Made by a program: the position numbers and the translations under genes. A stretch of DNA of 64,000 nt from positions 108,956-172,955 of the forward strand of contig JAJFGN010000024.1 in the NCBI GenBank assembly GCA_021776115.1, read 5' to 3'. This document shows, piece by piece, positions 26,006 to 35,210 of the stretch. The stretch is from Kiloniellaceae bacterium (GTDB lineage Bacteria; Pseudomonadota; Alphaproteobacteria; Kiloniellales; J153). The notes beneath the pieces are model-generated. The model was not told the origin of the DNA, did no database searches, and saw only the letters and a program-made list of their open reading frames with translations. How positions within the stretch are numbered: the stretch's first letter is position 1; each line of letters opens with the position of its first letter.

Positions 26006-26953
26006 ATGCCGACCCCCACCATGCCGATCTCTGCGAGCGTCAGTGCGGCGGAGCGTGCCGCCGGCAATTTGCGCGGGATCGCATGGATGCTCCTAACCGG
26101 GCTGCTGTTTGTCTGCGTGACCGGGATCGTGCGTCATTTGGGCACCGACATGGCGGCGGTGCAGGCCGCCTTCCTTCGCTATGTGTTCGGACTTTTCCTC
26201 ATACTGCCGGTTCTGATTCGCCAGCGCGGCATCCAGGTTATCCCGCGCCGCATGGGACTTTATGCGTTGCGCGGCGTGGTGCACGGCGTGGCGGTCATGC
26301 TCTGGTTCGTTGCGATGGCGCGTATTCCGATCGCTCAGGTCACGGCGCTTGGCTATACCGCCCCCATATTCACGACCATCGGTGCGGCGCTGTTTTTGGG
26401 TGAGACTCTGCGCGCGCGCCGGATCGGCGCGGTCTTGGTTGCCTTCGGTGGCGCCATGATCATCGTGCGGCCGGGAATAGAGGAGGTGAGCCTGGGCGCG
26501 ATCGCACAGCTGACGGCAGCGCCCCTGTTCGCGGCTTCTTTCATCTTGGCCAAGAAGCTGACCGAAACCGAATCGAGCTCGACCATCGTTGCGTATCTCT
26601 CGGTCTTCGTGACCCTGGTTCTCCTGCCGCCCGCCCTGATGGTGTGGCGAACCCCGACTTGGGAGGAGTTGGCTTGGCTGTTCATGACCGCGGTCCTGGC
26701 GACTCTCGGTCACTACACCTTGACCCGCGCGTTTCAGGCCGCCGACCTGGCGGTGACGCAACCGGTCTCGTTCTTGCAATTGATTTGGGCGACCTTGCTG
26801 GGGTTCTATGTCTTCGGCGAGCAGCCGGATGTTTGGACCTGGGTCGGCGGCGGTGTCGTGGTCGCGAGCGCGACTTACATCTCGCACCGGGAGGCGCGGG
26901 CGCGCAGGCGGCTGCTGAAGTCCTCGGGAGGCAGCAATGGGCAAGGCTCTTGA
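26006..26953 (+). CDS. DMT-superfamily EamA transporter
   Basis: About 315 residues, ten hydrophobic segments in two EamA repeats (GIAWMLLTGLLFVCVTGIV... and AQLTAAPLFAASFILAKKL...). Such proteins export amino acids, nucleosides or other small metabolites; the substrate cannot be told. I chose ATG 26006; longer in-frame codons run back into the receiver gene. The end overlaps the next gene by 17 bases. Confidence 0.85.
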   Translation: MPTPTMPISASVSAAERAAGNLRGIAWMLLTGLLFVCVTGIVRHLGTDMAAVQAAFLRYVFGLFLILPVLIRQRGIQVIPRRMGLYALRGVVHGVAVMLWFVAMARIPIAQVTALGYTAPIFTTIGAALFLGETLRARRIGAVLVAFGGAMIIVRPGIEEVSLGAIAQLTAAPLFAASFILAKKLTETESSSTIVAYLSVFVTLVLLPPALMVWRTPTWEELAWLFMTAVLATLGHYTLTRAFQAADLAVTQPVSFLQLIWATLLGFYVFGEQPDVWTWVGGGVVVASATYISHREARARRRLLKSSGGSNGQGS

Positions 26954-27740
26954 ACAACACCAGATCGCTGGCTATCGGGACCAGGGTTATATATTTCCGG
27001 TCCCGGTCATGACCCCGGAAGAGGCGGCCGGTCATCGCGCACGCCTGGAGGCGGCTGAGGCCGCGCGTGGGCCAATGCACTATGTGGTCAAGCCGTACCT
27101 GGTTTTTTCCAGCGCCTGGGAGATCGCGCGCCATCCGGCGCTGCTCGACGCCGTCGAGGATATCCTGGGTCCGGATATCCTGCTGTGGGACTCGGCCTAT
27201 GTGATCAAGGAGGCCTATGACCAACGCCATGTCTCCTGGCATCAGGACCTGACCTATTGGGGCCTGGACCGCGATGAACTCGTGACCGCCTGGGTCGCGC
27301 TCAGCCCGGCGCGGCCGGATACCGGCGGCATGAAGATGTTGCCTGGATCGCACAGGGCCGGGGCGCTGCCGCACCGCGACACCTACGACCCGGTGAACAT
27401 CCTGCACCGGGGACAAGAGGTTACGGCTGCATTCGACGAGACCGCGGCGGTCGATGTCGTGCTGGCGCCGGGGGAGGCCTCTCTGCATCATGGCTGGGTC
27501 ATGCACGCTTCGCACGGTAACCCGAGCGACGACCGGCGGATCGGCCTAACCCTGCAATATCTCACGCCCCGGGTCCGTCAAACAAAGACCGACCGCGAAA
27601 GCGCGACCCTGGTGCGCGGTCAGGACCGCTACGGCCATTTCCGTCCCGAGCCGGCCTTTAAGACCGATTTCGCCCCGGTTAACCTCGCTTTCCAGCAAGA
27701 GGTTGAGCGCCTGAAACACGAGGTCTATGACACGAACTAG
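26937..27740 (+). CDS. Phytanoyl-CoA dioxygenase (PhyH) family protein
   Basis: A 267-residue Fe(II)/2-oxoglutarate enzyme. The iron ligands are readable: His-x-Asp in SWHQDLTYWG, and the distal His in LHHGWVMHASHGN; Arg of RRIGLTLQY is the 2-oxoglutarate contact. The related family members hydroxylate fatty acyl-CoAs or small natural products. It overlaps the exporter gene and may share its substrate. The true substrate is unknown. Confidence 0.88.
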   Translation: MGKALEQHQIAGYRDQGYIFPVPVMTPEEAAGHRARLEAAEAARGPMHYVVKPYLVFSSAWEIARHPALLDAVEDILGPDILLWDSAYVIKEAYDQRHVSWHQDLTYWGLDRDELVTAWVALSPARPDTGGMKMLPGSHRAGALPHRDTYDPVNILHRGQEVTAAFDETAAVDVVLAPGEASLHHGWVMHASHGNPSDDRRIGLTLQYLTPRVRQTKTDRESATLVRGQDRYGHFRPEPAFKTDFAPVNLAFQQEVERLKHEVYDTN

Positions 27741-27777
27741 TGACGCGGCGGCGATACTTTCAATTGGTCAAATCCAG

Positions 27778-27801
27778 ATAGTTCGATAATTCCAGAAATA
27801 T
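27778..27801 (+). promoter_or_regulatory. ArsR operator 1 (before arsR)
   Basis: The inverted repeat ATAnTTC-N10-GAAnTAT, with the inner words GAT and TTCCA shared with site 2. It lies directly against a TTGACA -35 box (27804-27809) with TAGGTT as a -10-like box (27827-27832) 17 bases later. Binding here would block RNA polymerase. Confidence 0.7.
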
Positions 27802-27803
27802 AG

Positions 27804-27832
27804 TTGACAATGAACAGGCGGCGCGCTAGGTT
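27804..27832 (+). promoter_or_regulatory. arsR promoter
   Basis: TTGACA, a 17-base spacer and TAGGTT. The start of transcription expected about 7 bases after the -10 box falls on the arsR ATG at 27839, so the mRNA may be leaderless; a weak AGG eight bases before the ATG is the only ribosome-binding candidate. Confidence 0.5.
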
Positions 27833-27838
27833 TTGACC

Positions 27839-28156
27839 ATGACACCGCAACAAGCCGCGCGCTGCCTGGAGAAGTTGGGAAATTCGACCCGGCTGGAGGT
27901 CTTCCGCCTTCTGGTCAAGGCCGGGGAGGAGGGGCTGCCGGTCGGCGACATTCAGGACCATCTGGGCATCCCGGCTTCGACTTTGTCCCATCACCTGGCG
28001 CATCTGGTAAATGCCGGGCTCGTCCATCAGGAGCGTGAGGGCCGGGTGCTGCGCTGCCGCCCGGATTTTGGCCTGATGAACCAGGTGATCGGCTTCTTGA
28101 CGGAGGAGTGCTGCGCTGGGGTTACAAAGACCGGGGTACGCCGCAAGACGGGGTAA
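27839..28156 (+). CDS. arsR: ArsR-family repressor, predicted trivalent organoarsenical sensor
   Basis: A 105-residue winged-helix repressor (ATG 27839; a TTG two codons upstream is possible). The recognition helix region is IPASTLSHHLAHLVNAGLV. Three Cys fit a metalloid site: Cys73 (LRCRP) and the pair Cys91-Cys92 (EECCAG). The spacings 18 and 1 match Cys83, Cys101 and Cys102 of the methylarsenite-selective ArsR described from Shewanella, not the classic ELCVCDL helix of arsenite ArsR. It sits directly before arsI and arsP, both organoarsenical genes, and operators lie before arsR and before arsI. Confidence 0.92.
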   Translation: MTPQQAARCLEKLGNSTRLEVFRLLVKAGEEGLPVGDIQDHLGIPASTLSHHLAHLVNAGLVHQEREGRVLRCRPDFGLMNQVIGFLTEECCAGVTKTGVRRKTG

Positions 28157-28169
28157 GTTTATTTGCCAA

Positions 28170-28193
28170 ATATTTCGATGGTTCCAGAAGTAT
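28170..28193 (+). promoter_or_regulatory. ArsR operator 2 (before arsI)
   Basis: ATATTTC-N10-GAAGTAT, with the same architecture and inner words as operator 1 (TTCGAT, 2 bases, TTCCAGAA, 1 base, TAT in both). It lies 52 bases before arsI and overlaps a TATGAT box at 28191-28196. It implies a separate, repressible arsI-arsP transcript. Confidence 0.7.
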
Positions 28194-28245
28194 GATAATT
28201 AGAAATGCCGAAGACTTCCGCCGCACCTAGACTGGAGAGACTGGA

Positions 28246-28629
28246 ATGAAACGCATCCACATTAACCTTGGAGTTCAGGATCTTGATCCCTCGATCGCGT
28301 TCTACACCGCGTTGTTCGGCGCGGCGCCGAGTGTGGTCAAGGACGACTACGCGAAGTGGTCTCTGGACAACCCCTCGGTCAACTTTGCGATCAGCTCGTG
28401 CTGTGGCGATTCCGGCATCCATCATCTAGGCATCCAGACCGAGCAAGACGGGGAGCTCGACGAGGTTTTACATCGTATGAGCGCAGCCGGGCACGAGAGC
28501 GAGAAGCAGAGCGATGTGTCGTGTTGCTATGCGCGTCAGGACAAGGCTTGGGTCGACGATCCGCAGGGCGTGCGTTGGGAAGCGTTCCGAACTCATGAAC
28601 AAGATACCGGGGCTGGCAGGCCCGCGTAG
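28246..28629 (+). CDS. arsI: ArsI-type C-As lyase (VOC family)
   Basis: A 127-residue vicinal oxygen chelate dioxygenase that breaks the carbon-arsenic bond of trivalent organoarsenicals. It keeps His5, His59 and Glu112 as Fe(II) ligands and the vicinal Cys93-Cys94 pair in VSCCYARQDKAWVDDPQG; each is offset by three from the residues described in the Bacillus enzyme. A start ATG follows GGAGAG. Its place between a matching repressor and an ArsP permease supports the call. CadI-type cadmium proteins are the close alternative. Confidence 0.9.
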   Translation: MKRIHINLGVQDLDPSIAFYTALFGAAPSVVKDDYAKWSLDNPSVNFAISSCCGDSGIHHLGIQTEQDGELDEVLHRMSAAGHESEKQSDVSCCYARQDKAWVDDPQGVRWEAFRTHEQDTGAGRPA

Positions 28630-28679
28630 CCGCGCCCGGTGCTGGGTAATCCATCGGGACCGGCCGTAAGGAGGACGGG

Positions 28680-29717
28680 ATGAGCGAATTAGTCATGACG
28701 GTGAGCGGTGCCACCCGGGCGCTGCGCCGCTTTGACCGGGTGTGGCTGACCTTGGCCGCGTTGTTCTTGGTTCTGGTCGCGGTCTCGCCCAAGCAGGCTT
28801 GGGTTAGCGCCGTCTTCACTTTCGATGCCTTCGTCTGGATTTTGCCATTTCTCTTAGTCTCGGTGTTATTGGCCGCATGGCTCAAGGCGGCAGGCGCCGA
28901 CAAGCTCATCGGGGCGACGGTGTCACGCTCGGTCCCGGTCGCCATCGCGATTGCCGCTGCCGCCGGGGCCTTTTCGCCGTTTTGCTCCTGCGGTGTCGTG
29001 CCGCTGATCGCGGCTCTTCTTGCCGCCGGCGTGCCGCTGCCCGCAGTCATGGCGTTCTGGTTGGCCTCGCCCATCATGGACCCGGAAATGTTTGTCCTCA
29101 TGTGGGCCAGCGTCGGGCTCGAGCTGACCCTGGCCAAGACGGCGGCCGCTCTGGGACTGGGGTTGGCCGGCGGCTTCGCGACCATGGGTCTAGCGCGGGC
29201 CGGGTTTCTAGTCGATCCGCTGCGCGCCACCGTGGGCTGCGGTGGCTGCGGCGGCGGCGCCTTGGGTCCCGCAGAGGTGAACTGGGCGTTTTGGCGCGAG
29301 CCGGCGCGGCGCGCGGCCTTTGGCGCCGAGGCGCGCAGCATCAGCTTGTTCCTGGCCAAGTGGCTGCTGCTTGCCTTTGCGCTCGAAAGCTTGATGGTCG
29401 CCTGGATTCCGGCCGACTTTATCGCGACCCACCTTGGTGGGGACCCGATGAGCACGATCCCGCTGGCCGTACTCCTCGGCGTACCCGCCTACCTGAACGG
29501 CTACGCCGCGATTCCCCTGATCGACGGTTTGCTCGACATGGGTATGGCGCCGGGGGCGGCGCTGGCTTTTCTCGTGGCCGGCGGCGTGACCAGCCTGCCC
29601 GCGGCCATGGCGGTTTTCGCCCTGGTGCGCCGGGGTGTCTTCGTCTGGTACCTGACTCTCGCAGGGTTTGGAGCGCTGGCGGCCGGCTTCGGCTATCAGG
29701 CCTGGCTCGTGCTTTAG
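28680..29717 (+). CDS. arsP: ArsP-type organoarsenical efflux permease
   Basis: A 345-residue permease of the DUF318/UPF0718 family with about eight membrane segments in two halves. The first half carries the signature [10 protein letters not shown] at 101-110, and the second the motif [18 protein letters not shown]. The central loop holds CGGCGGG, which could bind a thiophile. ArsP proteins export trivalent organoarsenicals. The gene follows arsI by 50 bases behind GGAGG; its end overlaps lipB tail to tail by 4 bases. Confidence 0.88.
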   Translation: MSELVMTVSGATRALRRFDRVWLTLAALFLVLVAVSPKQAWVSAVFTFDAFVWILPFLLVSVLLAAWLKAAGADKLIGATVSRSVPVAIAIAAAAGAFSPFCSCGVVPLIAALLAAGVPLPAVMAFWLASPIMDPEMFVLMWASVGLELTLAKTAAALGLGLAGGFATMGLARAGFLVDPLRATVGCGGCGGGALGPAEVNWAFWREPARRAAFGAEARSISLFLAKWLLLAFALESLMVAWIPADFIATHLGGDPMSTIPLAVLLGVPAYLNGYAAIPLIDGLLDMGMAPGAALAFLVAGGVTSLPAAMAVFALVRRGVFVWYLTLAGFGALAAGFGYQAWLVL

Positions 29718-30370
29718 CCGAAGATCTCGGCAAACGCCTCGCGCAAGGCCACGTCCACATCGCTCATGGTGACGGGAAGGCCGAGATCGGCCAGCGAGGT
29801 CACCCCGTACTCGCTGAGGCCGCAGGGCACGATGCCGTCGAAATGCGACAGCTCCGGCTCTACATTCAATGAAACACCGTGGTAGGTGACCCAGCGGCGC
29901 ACGCGCACGCCGATGGCCGCGATCTTGCAATCCTGTCCGTTCTTGTCGACCCAGATTCCGACCCGTCCTTCGCGCCGTTCGCCGGTTACATTGAAGCGCG
30001 CGAGTGTGCAAATCAGCCAGTCTTCCAAGTCACGCACGAAGGCGCGCACGTCCGCGCCGCGCGCCTTGAGGTCGAGCATGACATAGCCGACGCGTTGGCC
30101 GGGGCCGTGATAGGTGAAGTGGCCGCCGCGCCCGGTGCGAAACACCGGGAACCGGCCCGGCTCCAACAAGTCGGCCTCGCGGGCGCTGGTGCCGGCGGTA
30201 TAGAGGGATGGATGTTCCAACAGCCATACCATCTGCGGGGTGGTGCCGGCGCGAATCTCGGCGACCCGCGATTCCATCCGCGACACGGCTTGCGGATATG
30301 CGACGGGTGCGTTGTCGATTCGCCATTCGATCGGCGCCGTTTTTCCCAGGTATGCGCTATTGGCTTTCAT
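29714..30370 (-). CDS. lipB: Octanoyltransferase LipB
   Basis: A 218-residue enzyme that moves the octanoyl group from acyl carrier protein to lipoyl-domain lysines. It has the family motif [14 protein letters not shown] near residues 79-92, the catalytic Lys in [18 protein letters not shown], and the catalytic Cys of IVPCGL near 182. Convergent with arsP. A lipA gene is not in the window. Confidence 0.95.
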   Translation of the reverse strand: MKANSAYLGKTAPIEWRIDNAPVAYPQAVSRMESRVAEIRAGTTPQMVWLLEHPSLYTAGTSAREADLLEPGRFPVFRTGRGGHFTYHGPGQRVGYVMLDLKARGADVRAFVRDLEDWLICTLARFNVTGERREGRVGIWVDKNGQDCKIAAIGVRVRRWVTYHGVSLNVEPELSHFDGIVPCGLSEYGVTSLADLGLPVTMSDVDVALREAFAEIFG

Positions 30371-30603
30371 GGACCGGCTTGCGAAGGATTCGACCGTCTG
30401 TTAAGTCGTTGAGTCGCGGGTAGAACCAGAAAAATAGGGCAAGCTCGGGGCTGGCGCCAGGACATGTGGCCGTAAGCGAAGCATGACATGCCTGACGCTG
30501 CCGTGATTGCCGGAAGACTTCGGATCGTCGTGGCAGATGTCTCGATCCCCTTGAGGTCCGCCGGTCGCCGCCGCGGGCCTTAAGCGTACTAGGGAGGATC
30601 GAC

Positions 30604-32889
30604 GTGGCAGAAAACCTTCGCGACGCGGCGCTGGCCTATCACCGCTTGCCAAAGCCCGGCAAGCTGGAGATTTCGGCGACCAAACCGCTCGCAAACCAGC
30701 ACGACCTCTCACTTGCCTATTCGCCGGGCGTGGCGGCCGCCTGCCTGGCGATCGTGGACGATCCGGGTGAGGCGTCCAGTCTCACGGCACGCGCCAACCT
30801 GGTTGCGGTGGTGACCAATGGCACGGCCGTTCTCGGCCTCGGTAATATCGGCCCCCTGGCTTCCAAACCGGTTATGGAAGGCAAGGCCGTTCTATTTAAG
30901 AAATTCGCGGGCATCGACGTTTTTGACATCGAGTTGGACGCGCTGGACCCCGATAGGCTGGTGGAGGTCGTGGCCGCCTTGGAGCCGACCTTCGGCGGTA
31001 TCAACCTTGAGGACATCAAGGCCCCGGAATGTTTCGAGATCGAGGCGCGCCTGCGCGCGCGCATGAAAATTCCGGTGTTTCACGACGACCAGCACGGCAC
31101 GGCGATCATTGTTGGCGCGGCGATCTATAACGGGCTGCGTTTGGTCGGGAAGGAGCCGTCTCAAGTCAAGTTGGTGACGTCGGGCGCCGGTGCGGCGGCC
31201 CTGGCCTGTCTCGACCTCTTGGTCGCCTTGGGCCTGAAGCGTGAGAACATCTGGGTCACGGATATTCTGGGTGTTGCCTATGAAGGGCGCCCTGAACAAA
31301 TGGATGAGAAGAAGGCGCGCTACGCTCAAAAGACGGATGCGCGCACGCTGGCCGAGGTGATCGAGGGCGCTGACATTTTCCTTGGGTTGTCCGCGCCGGA
31401 CGTCTTGAAGCCGGACATGGTCAAGCGCATGGCCAAGAAGCCGATCATCATGGCGCTCGCCAATCCGGTGCCGGAGATCATGCCCGAGGAGGCGTTGAAA
31501 GCGCGGCCCGATGCGATCATCGCCACCGGACGCTCGGACTATCCGAACCAAGTCAATAACGTCCTGTGCTTCCCCTTCATATTCCGCGGCGCCTTGGATG
31601 TCGGCGCGACCACGATCAACGAGGAAATGAAACTGGCGGCCGTTAAGGCCCTCGCGGACCTGGCGATGGCGGAATCTTCCGACGTCGCGGCCAAGGCGTT
31701 TGGCGACGAGGGGCAAGGCTTCGGCGCCGGGTATTTGATCCCGCGGCCGTTTGATCCACGCCTGATCCTGCAGATTGCACCCGCCGTGGCCAAAGCGGCC
31801 GCGGATAGCGGCGTCGCGACCCGGCCGATCGAAGATTTTGATGCTTACCGTCAGAAGTTGGAAGAGTTCGTGTTCCGCTCCGGCTTGATCATGAAGCCGA
31901 TCTTCGAGCGTGCACGGCGCGATCCCAAGCGCGTGGTCTATGCCGATGGCGAGGACGAGCGGGTTCTGCGCGCGGTTCAGGTCGCGCTTGATGAAGGGAT
32001 TGCCGTCCCAATTGTTGTCGGTAGGCCCGATGTCATAGGCAAGAGGATCGAACGGCTGGGCCTGCGCATGCGCCCGGCGCAGGATTTCGAGATCATCAAT
32101 CCCGAGAGTGATCCACGCTATAATACCTACTGGCAGACCTACCACCGGATCTTGGAGCGCAAGGGTGTGTCGCCGGACCGGGCGCGCACGGTCGTGCGCA
32201 CGTCGAACACGGTCATTGCCGCACTGGCGCTCTGTCTCGGCGACGCGGACGCCATGATTTGTGGGGTCGAGGGCCGCTACAACCGCCACTTGGCGCACGT
32301 CAGGGATGTTGTCGGTCTGGGGGAGGGTGTGCGCGACCTCTCGGCTCTCAGCTTGATTATCCTGGCCAGCGGAACCTACTTCCTCGCCGACACATATGTG
32401 ACCCCGGACCCCAGCGCAAACGCGATCGTCGACATGACGGTGCAATCGGCGGCGCACCTGCGCCGTTTCGGGATTGCACCGAAGGTCGCGCTTCTTTCTC
32501 ACTCGAACTTCGGCACCGCGGATACGGCGAGTGCCGGCAAGATGAGAGAAGCGGTTCGGCTCTTGCACGAGCGGTACCCGGACCTGGAAGTCGACGGCGA
32601 AATGCACGCGGACGCCGCCTTGGACGAGGCCTTTCGCGCCAGGGTTTTCCCCAACTCGCGGCTAACCGGCCGGGCGAATCTTTTGATTATGCCGAACCTG
32701 GATACCGCCAACATCGCCTTGAATCTGCTCAAGGGGCTGGGCGAGGGTTTATCGGTCGGCCCGATTCTAGTTGGCACAAGCGCACCGGCTCATATTTTGA
32801 CGCAATCGGCCACCGCGCGTGGCGTGATCAATATGTCCGCGATCGCGGTCGTCGATGCGCAGGACCGGGCCAGCGGCAAGTCAATATAG
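30604..32889 (+). CDS. maeB: NADP-dependent malic enzyme with phosphotransacetylase-like domain
   Basis: A 761-residue MaeB-type enzyme (GTG start behind GGGAGG). It decarboxylates malate to pyruvate with NADP. The N-terminal domain includes [12 protein letters not shown] and [17 protein letters not shown]; the nucleotide site is [16 protein letters not shown]. From about residue 430 the PTA-like domain begins ([20 protein letters not shown]), which in MaeB is non-catalytic and mediates assembly and acetyl-CoA control. Divergent from lipB with a 233-base gap that holds no visible gene. Confidence 0.95.
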   Translation: MAENLRDAALAYHRLPKPGKLEISATKPLANQHDLSLAYSPGVAAACLAIVDDPGEASSLTARANLVAVVTNGTAVLGLGNIGPLASKPVMEGKAVLFKKFAGIDVFDIELDALDPDRLVEVVAALEPTFGGINLEDIKAPECFEIEARLRARMKIPVFHDDQHGTAIIVGAAIYNGLRLVGKEPSQVKLVTSGAGAAALACLDLLVALGLKRENIWVTDILGVAYEGRPEQMDEKKARYAQKTDARTLAEVIEGADIFLGLSAPDVLKPDMVKRMAKKPIIMALANPVPEIMPEEALKARPDAIIATGRSDYPNQVNNVLCFPFIFRGALDVGATTINEEMKLAAVKALADLAMAESSDVAAKAFGDEGQGFGAGYLIPRPFDPRLILQIAPAVAKAAADSGVATRPIEDFDAYRQKLEEFVFRSGLIMKPIFERARRDPKRVVYADGEDERVLRAVQVALDEGIAVPIVVGRPDVIGKRIERLGLRMRPAQDFEIINPESDPRYNTYWQTYHRILERKGVSPDRARTVVRTSNTVIAALALCLGDADAMICGVEGRYNRHLAHVRDVVGLGEGVRDLSALSLIILASGTYFLADTYVTPDPSANAIVDMTVQSAAHLRRFGIAPKVALLSHSNFGTADTASAGKMREAVRLLHERYPDLEVDGEMHADAALDEAFRARVFPNSRLTGRANLLIMPNLDTANIALNLLKGLGEGLSVGPILVGTSAPAHILTQSATARGVINMSAIAVVDAQDRASGKSI

Positions 32890-32919
32890 GGGCTCGAAAC
32901 TAAAGGCCGGCCAGAGGGT

Positions 32920-34326
32920 ATGACCGAAACGCACAAAGATCGCGAAGCTACGGCAACGCCGGAGGGGACTGCCGAGACGGAGGACGTCTTCGGTGTTACG
33001 GACGAGCTGGTCAGCGCGGTCGAGGAGGCGTTGGAGGCGGGATGGCCGGCAGAGGTCGGCAAGCTGGTTTCGGAGCTGCACGCCGCCGACAAAGCCGATC
33101 TGGTGGAAAGCCTCGGCCATGACGAGCGGTCACGCCTGGTCGATATTCTTGGGTCCGGATTCGATCCCGAGGTCCTGCCGCATCTGGATGCCGCGGTTCG
33201 TGAAGAGGTCCTAGATCAACTCGGGCCCGAGCGTCTGGCCCGACTCCTATCCGCTCTGGACAGCGACGATGCGGTCGATGTCTTCGAGGACCTCGAAACG
33301 GCATTTCAACACCGGATCCTCGCCGCCCTGCCACTCGCCTACCGGCACGTCCTGCAGGAAAGCCTGACCTTTCCCGAGGATTCGGCTGGGCGTCTAATGC
33401 AACGCGAGATGGTTGTCATCCCCTCGGCCTGGACCCTGGGCGAGACCATCGACTACATGCGCGCGGCCGACGATCTGCCGGACGATTTTTACGATCTCTA
33501 TGTCGTCGACCCAAAGCACCATCCGATTGGCAAGATTCCGCTCAGCCGCGTGCTACGTACCCGCCGCCCCGTGCGTTTGACCGAGATCATGGAGACCGAT
33601 CTGAAAGCCATGCCGGTCACCTTGGATCAGGAAGAGGTCGCCCATATGTTCCGCCAGTACGGACTGGTGTCGGCGCCGGTGGTGGACGATAGCGGGCGGC
33701 TGGCCGGCGTGATCACCGTTGACGACGTCGTGCACATCATCGAGGAGGAGGCCGAGGAAGACGCCCTGAAGCTTGCTGGTCTGGCCGAGACCGATCTCTA
33801 CAGCGCCATGCTCGACACCGCGCGGGCGCGCTTTCCCTGGCTCCTGGTCAATCTAGCCACTGCGATCCTGGCCTCCATCGTGATCGGCCTGTTCGCGGGC
33901 ACGATCGAGCAGATTGTCGCGCTGGCCGTGCTGATGCCTATCGTCGCGTCAATGGGCGGTAACGCCGGGACCCAGACGGTGACCGTCGCCGTGCGTGCCA
34001 TCGCCATGAAGGATCTGACCGAATCGACCACGCGGCGTTTCATCAGTAAGGAACTTTTTGTCGGCGCGGCCAACGGTGTCCTATTCGCTGTTTTGGCCGG
34101 CGGAATCGCCTGGCTCTGGTTCGGCTCGCCCAAGATCGCCGCGGTGATCGCGGCGGCGATGATCGTGAACATGATCGTGGCTGGCGTGTGCGGAACCTTG
34201 ATTCCCCTTGCCCTTGAACGCGCCAAGATCGACCCCGCCATCGCCTCCAGCGTGTTCCTGACCACGGTTACCGACGTGGTCGGCTTCTTCGCGTTCTTAG
34301 GGCTGGCGGCCGTGTTTTTGTTGTGA
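32920..34326 (+). CDS. mgtE: Magnesium transporter MgtE
   Basis: A 468-residue MgtE channel. Order: an acidic N-terminal domain of superhelical repeats, a CBS pair at about 145-270 (REMVVIPSAWTLGETIDYM; VSAPVVDDSGRLAGVITVDDVVHIIEEEAEED), and five membrane segments with MGGNAGTQTVTVAVRAIA, which lines the pore. Cytosolic Mg closes the channel through the N and CBS domains. No M-box is present: only 30 bases separate it from maeB. Confidence 0.94.
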   Translation: MTETHKDREATATPEGTAETEDVFGVTDELVSAVEEALEAGWPAEVGKLVSELHAADKADLVESLGHDERSRLVDILGSGFDPEVLPHLDAAVREEVLDQLGPERLARLLSALDSDDAVDVFEDLETAFQHRILAALPLAYRHVLQESLTFPEDSAGRLMQREMVVIPSAWTLGETIDYMRAADDLPDDFYDLYVVDPKHHPIGKIPLSRVLRTRRPVRLTEIMETDLKAMPVTLDQEEVAHMFRQYGLVSAPVVDDSGRLAGVITVDDVVHIIEEEAEEDALKLAGLAETDLYSAMLDTARARFPWLLVNLATAILASIVIGLFAGTIEQIVALAVLMPIVASMGGNAGTQTVTVAVRAIAMKDLTESTTRRFISKELFVGAANGVLFAVLAGGIAWLWFGSPKIAAVIAAAMIVNMIVAGVCGTLIPLALERAKIDPAIASSVFLTTVTDVVGFFAFLGLAAVFLL

Positions 34327-34464
34327 GGGGCAGGGAGAACAACCGGGCGCTGGCTGGACGAGTGCGAATGGGGTGGGCTCCGATTTTCTCATGTTTAGCG
34401 TGCTCTTAGCTCCGAGCCACCTCGAACGCCGGCTCTTCGCTCCGATGTAGCCGAGGCCGGTCTT

Positions 34465-34491
34465 TTGCAAACCCTCCTCGGAGGTTTGCAA
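34465..34491. repeat. Near-perfect hairpin
   Basis: TTGCAAAC and GTTTGCAA flank CTCC-TC-GGAG, with one bulged C. It lies between mgtE and the TetR-type gene. No U-run follows on either strand, so it is not a canonical intrinsic terminator; it could still end mgtE transcription or bind a protein. Confidence 0.5.
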
Positions 34492-34521
34492 TTGTCGGTG
34501 GGCTAGTGTCCGATAGACGAC

Positions 34522-34541
34522 TTGACTGATCGTTCCAAACA
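34522..34541 (+). promoter_or_regulatory. 20-base repeat, copy 1 (before the TetR-type gene)
   Basis: TTGACnnnTCGTTCCAAACA. The copy at 35176-35195 is the reverse complement, with 17 of 20 bases identical. It lies 40 bases before the TetR-type start and its TTGAC may double as a -35 box. Best explained as the operator of the TetR-type protein. Confidence 0.6.
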
Positions 34542-34580
34542 AATGAGAATGGGATCGGTTCGTAACGGAGGTCGTTTCCG

Positions 34581-35162
34581 GTGCCCTGGGAGAAAAAATT
34601 CAATTCCGATGAGGCGCTGTCCAAAGCGATGCACGCATTCTGGGCACGGGGCTATGAGGCGACGTCGATTAGCGATCTCGTCGAATGCATGGGCATCAAC
34701 CGCGGCAGCCTTTATTCGACTTTTGGCGACAAGCACAGCCTCTTCATAGCGGCGCTACGTCAATACCGCATGGCTCATCTGCATGACTGGGTCTCGGCCC
34801 TAACCCAAGCGCATGGGCCTCGCGATGGGATCGTCGCGGCTTTCGAACAAGCTATCGCCGCTGCCGTCGAGGGCGGTTCCCGCAAGGGTTGTCTTTTGGT
34901 CAACACGGCGCTGGAGCTCTCGCCGCATGACGATGAGGTTTCCGAATTCGTCAGAGATAGCCTGATCGAAATGGAAACTTTTTTCCGCGACCGGATTGAG
35001 CAGGGGCAGGCCGGGGGCGAAATTCCGGCCCATGTCGCCCCAGTGGATACGGCCCGCTCACTTCTGAGCTTGTTTATCGCCATACGTGTTTTTTCGCGCA
35101 GCCGGCCGGAAGAACCCTTGCTGCGCTCGGTCGCTAATCAGGCGCGGGCGATGCTGGGCTAG
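34581..35162 (+). CDS. TetR-family transcriptional regulator
   Basis: A 193-residue regulator with a GTG start. The N-terminal helix-turn-helix reads ATSISDLVECMGINRGSLYSTFGDKHSLFIAAL at about 30-62. The ligand domain has the hydrophobic C-terminal pattern and Cys-Leu-Leu-Val-Asn-Thr typical of the NemR/AcrR-like branch with reactive Cys. Flanked on both sides by the same 20-base repeat, and followed 48 bases later by an AhpD-like gene that it probably represses. Confidence 0.9.
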   Translation: MPWEKKFNSDEALSKAMHAFWARGYEATSISDLVECMGINRGSLYSTFGDKHSLFIAALRQYRMAHLHDWVSALTQAHGPRDGIVAAFEQAIAAAVEGGSRKGCLLVNTALELSPHDDEVSEFVRDSLIEMETFFRDRIEQGQAGGEIPAHVAPVDTARSLLSLFIAIRVFSRSRPEEPLLRSVANQARAMLG

Positions 35163-35175
35163 CTTTTTTTTGCAC

Positions 35176-35195
35176 TGTTTGGAACGAATGGTCAA
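35176..35195 (-). promoter_or_regulatory. 20-base repeat, copy 2 (before the AhpD-like gene)
   Basis: TGTTTGGAACGAnnnGTCAA, the reverse complement of the repeat at 34522-34541. It ends 15 bases before the AhpD-like start, the classic place for a repressor to block initiation or early elongation. Confidence 0.6.
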
Positions 35196-35210
35196 ATAGA
35201 GGAGGACTCA

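Noticed and set aside
32890..32919. Magnesium riboswitch before mgtE.
   Set aside because: Only 30 bases separate the gene from maeB, too short for an M-box.
34465..34491. Intrinsic terminator for mgtE.
   Set aside because: The hairpin is strong but no U-run follows on either strand, so I list it only as a hairpin.
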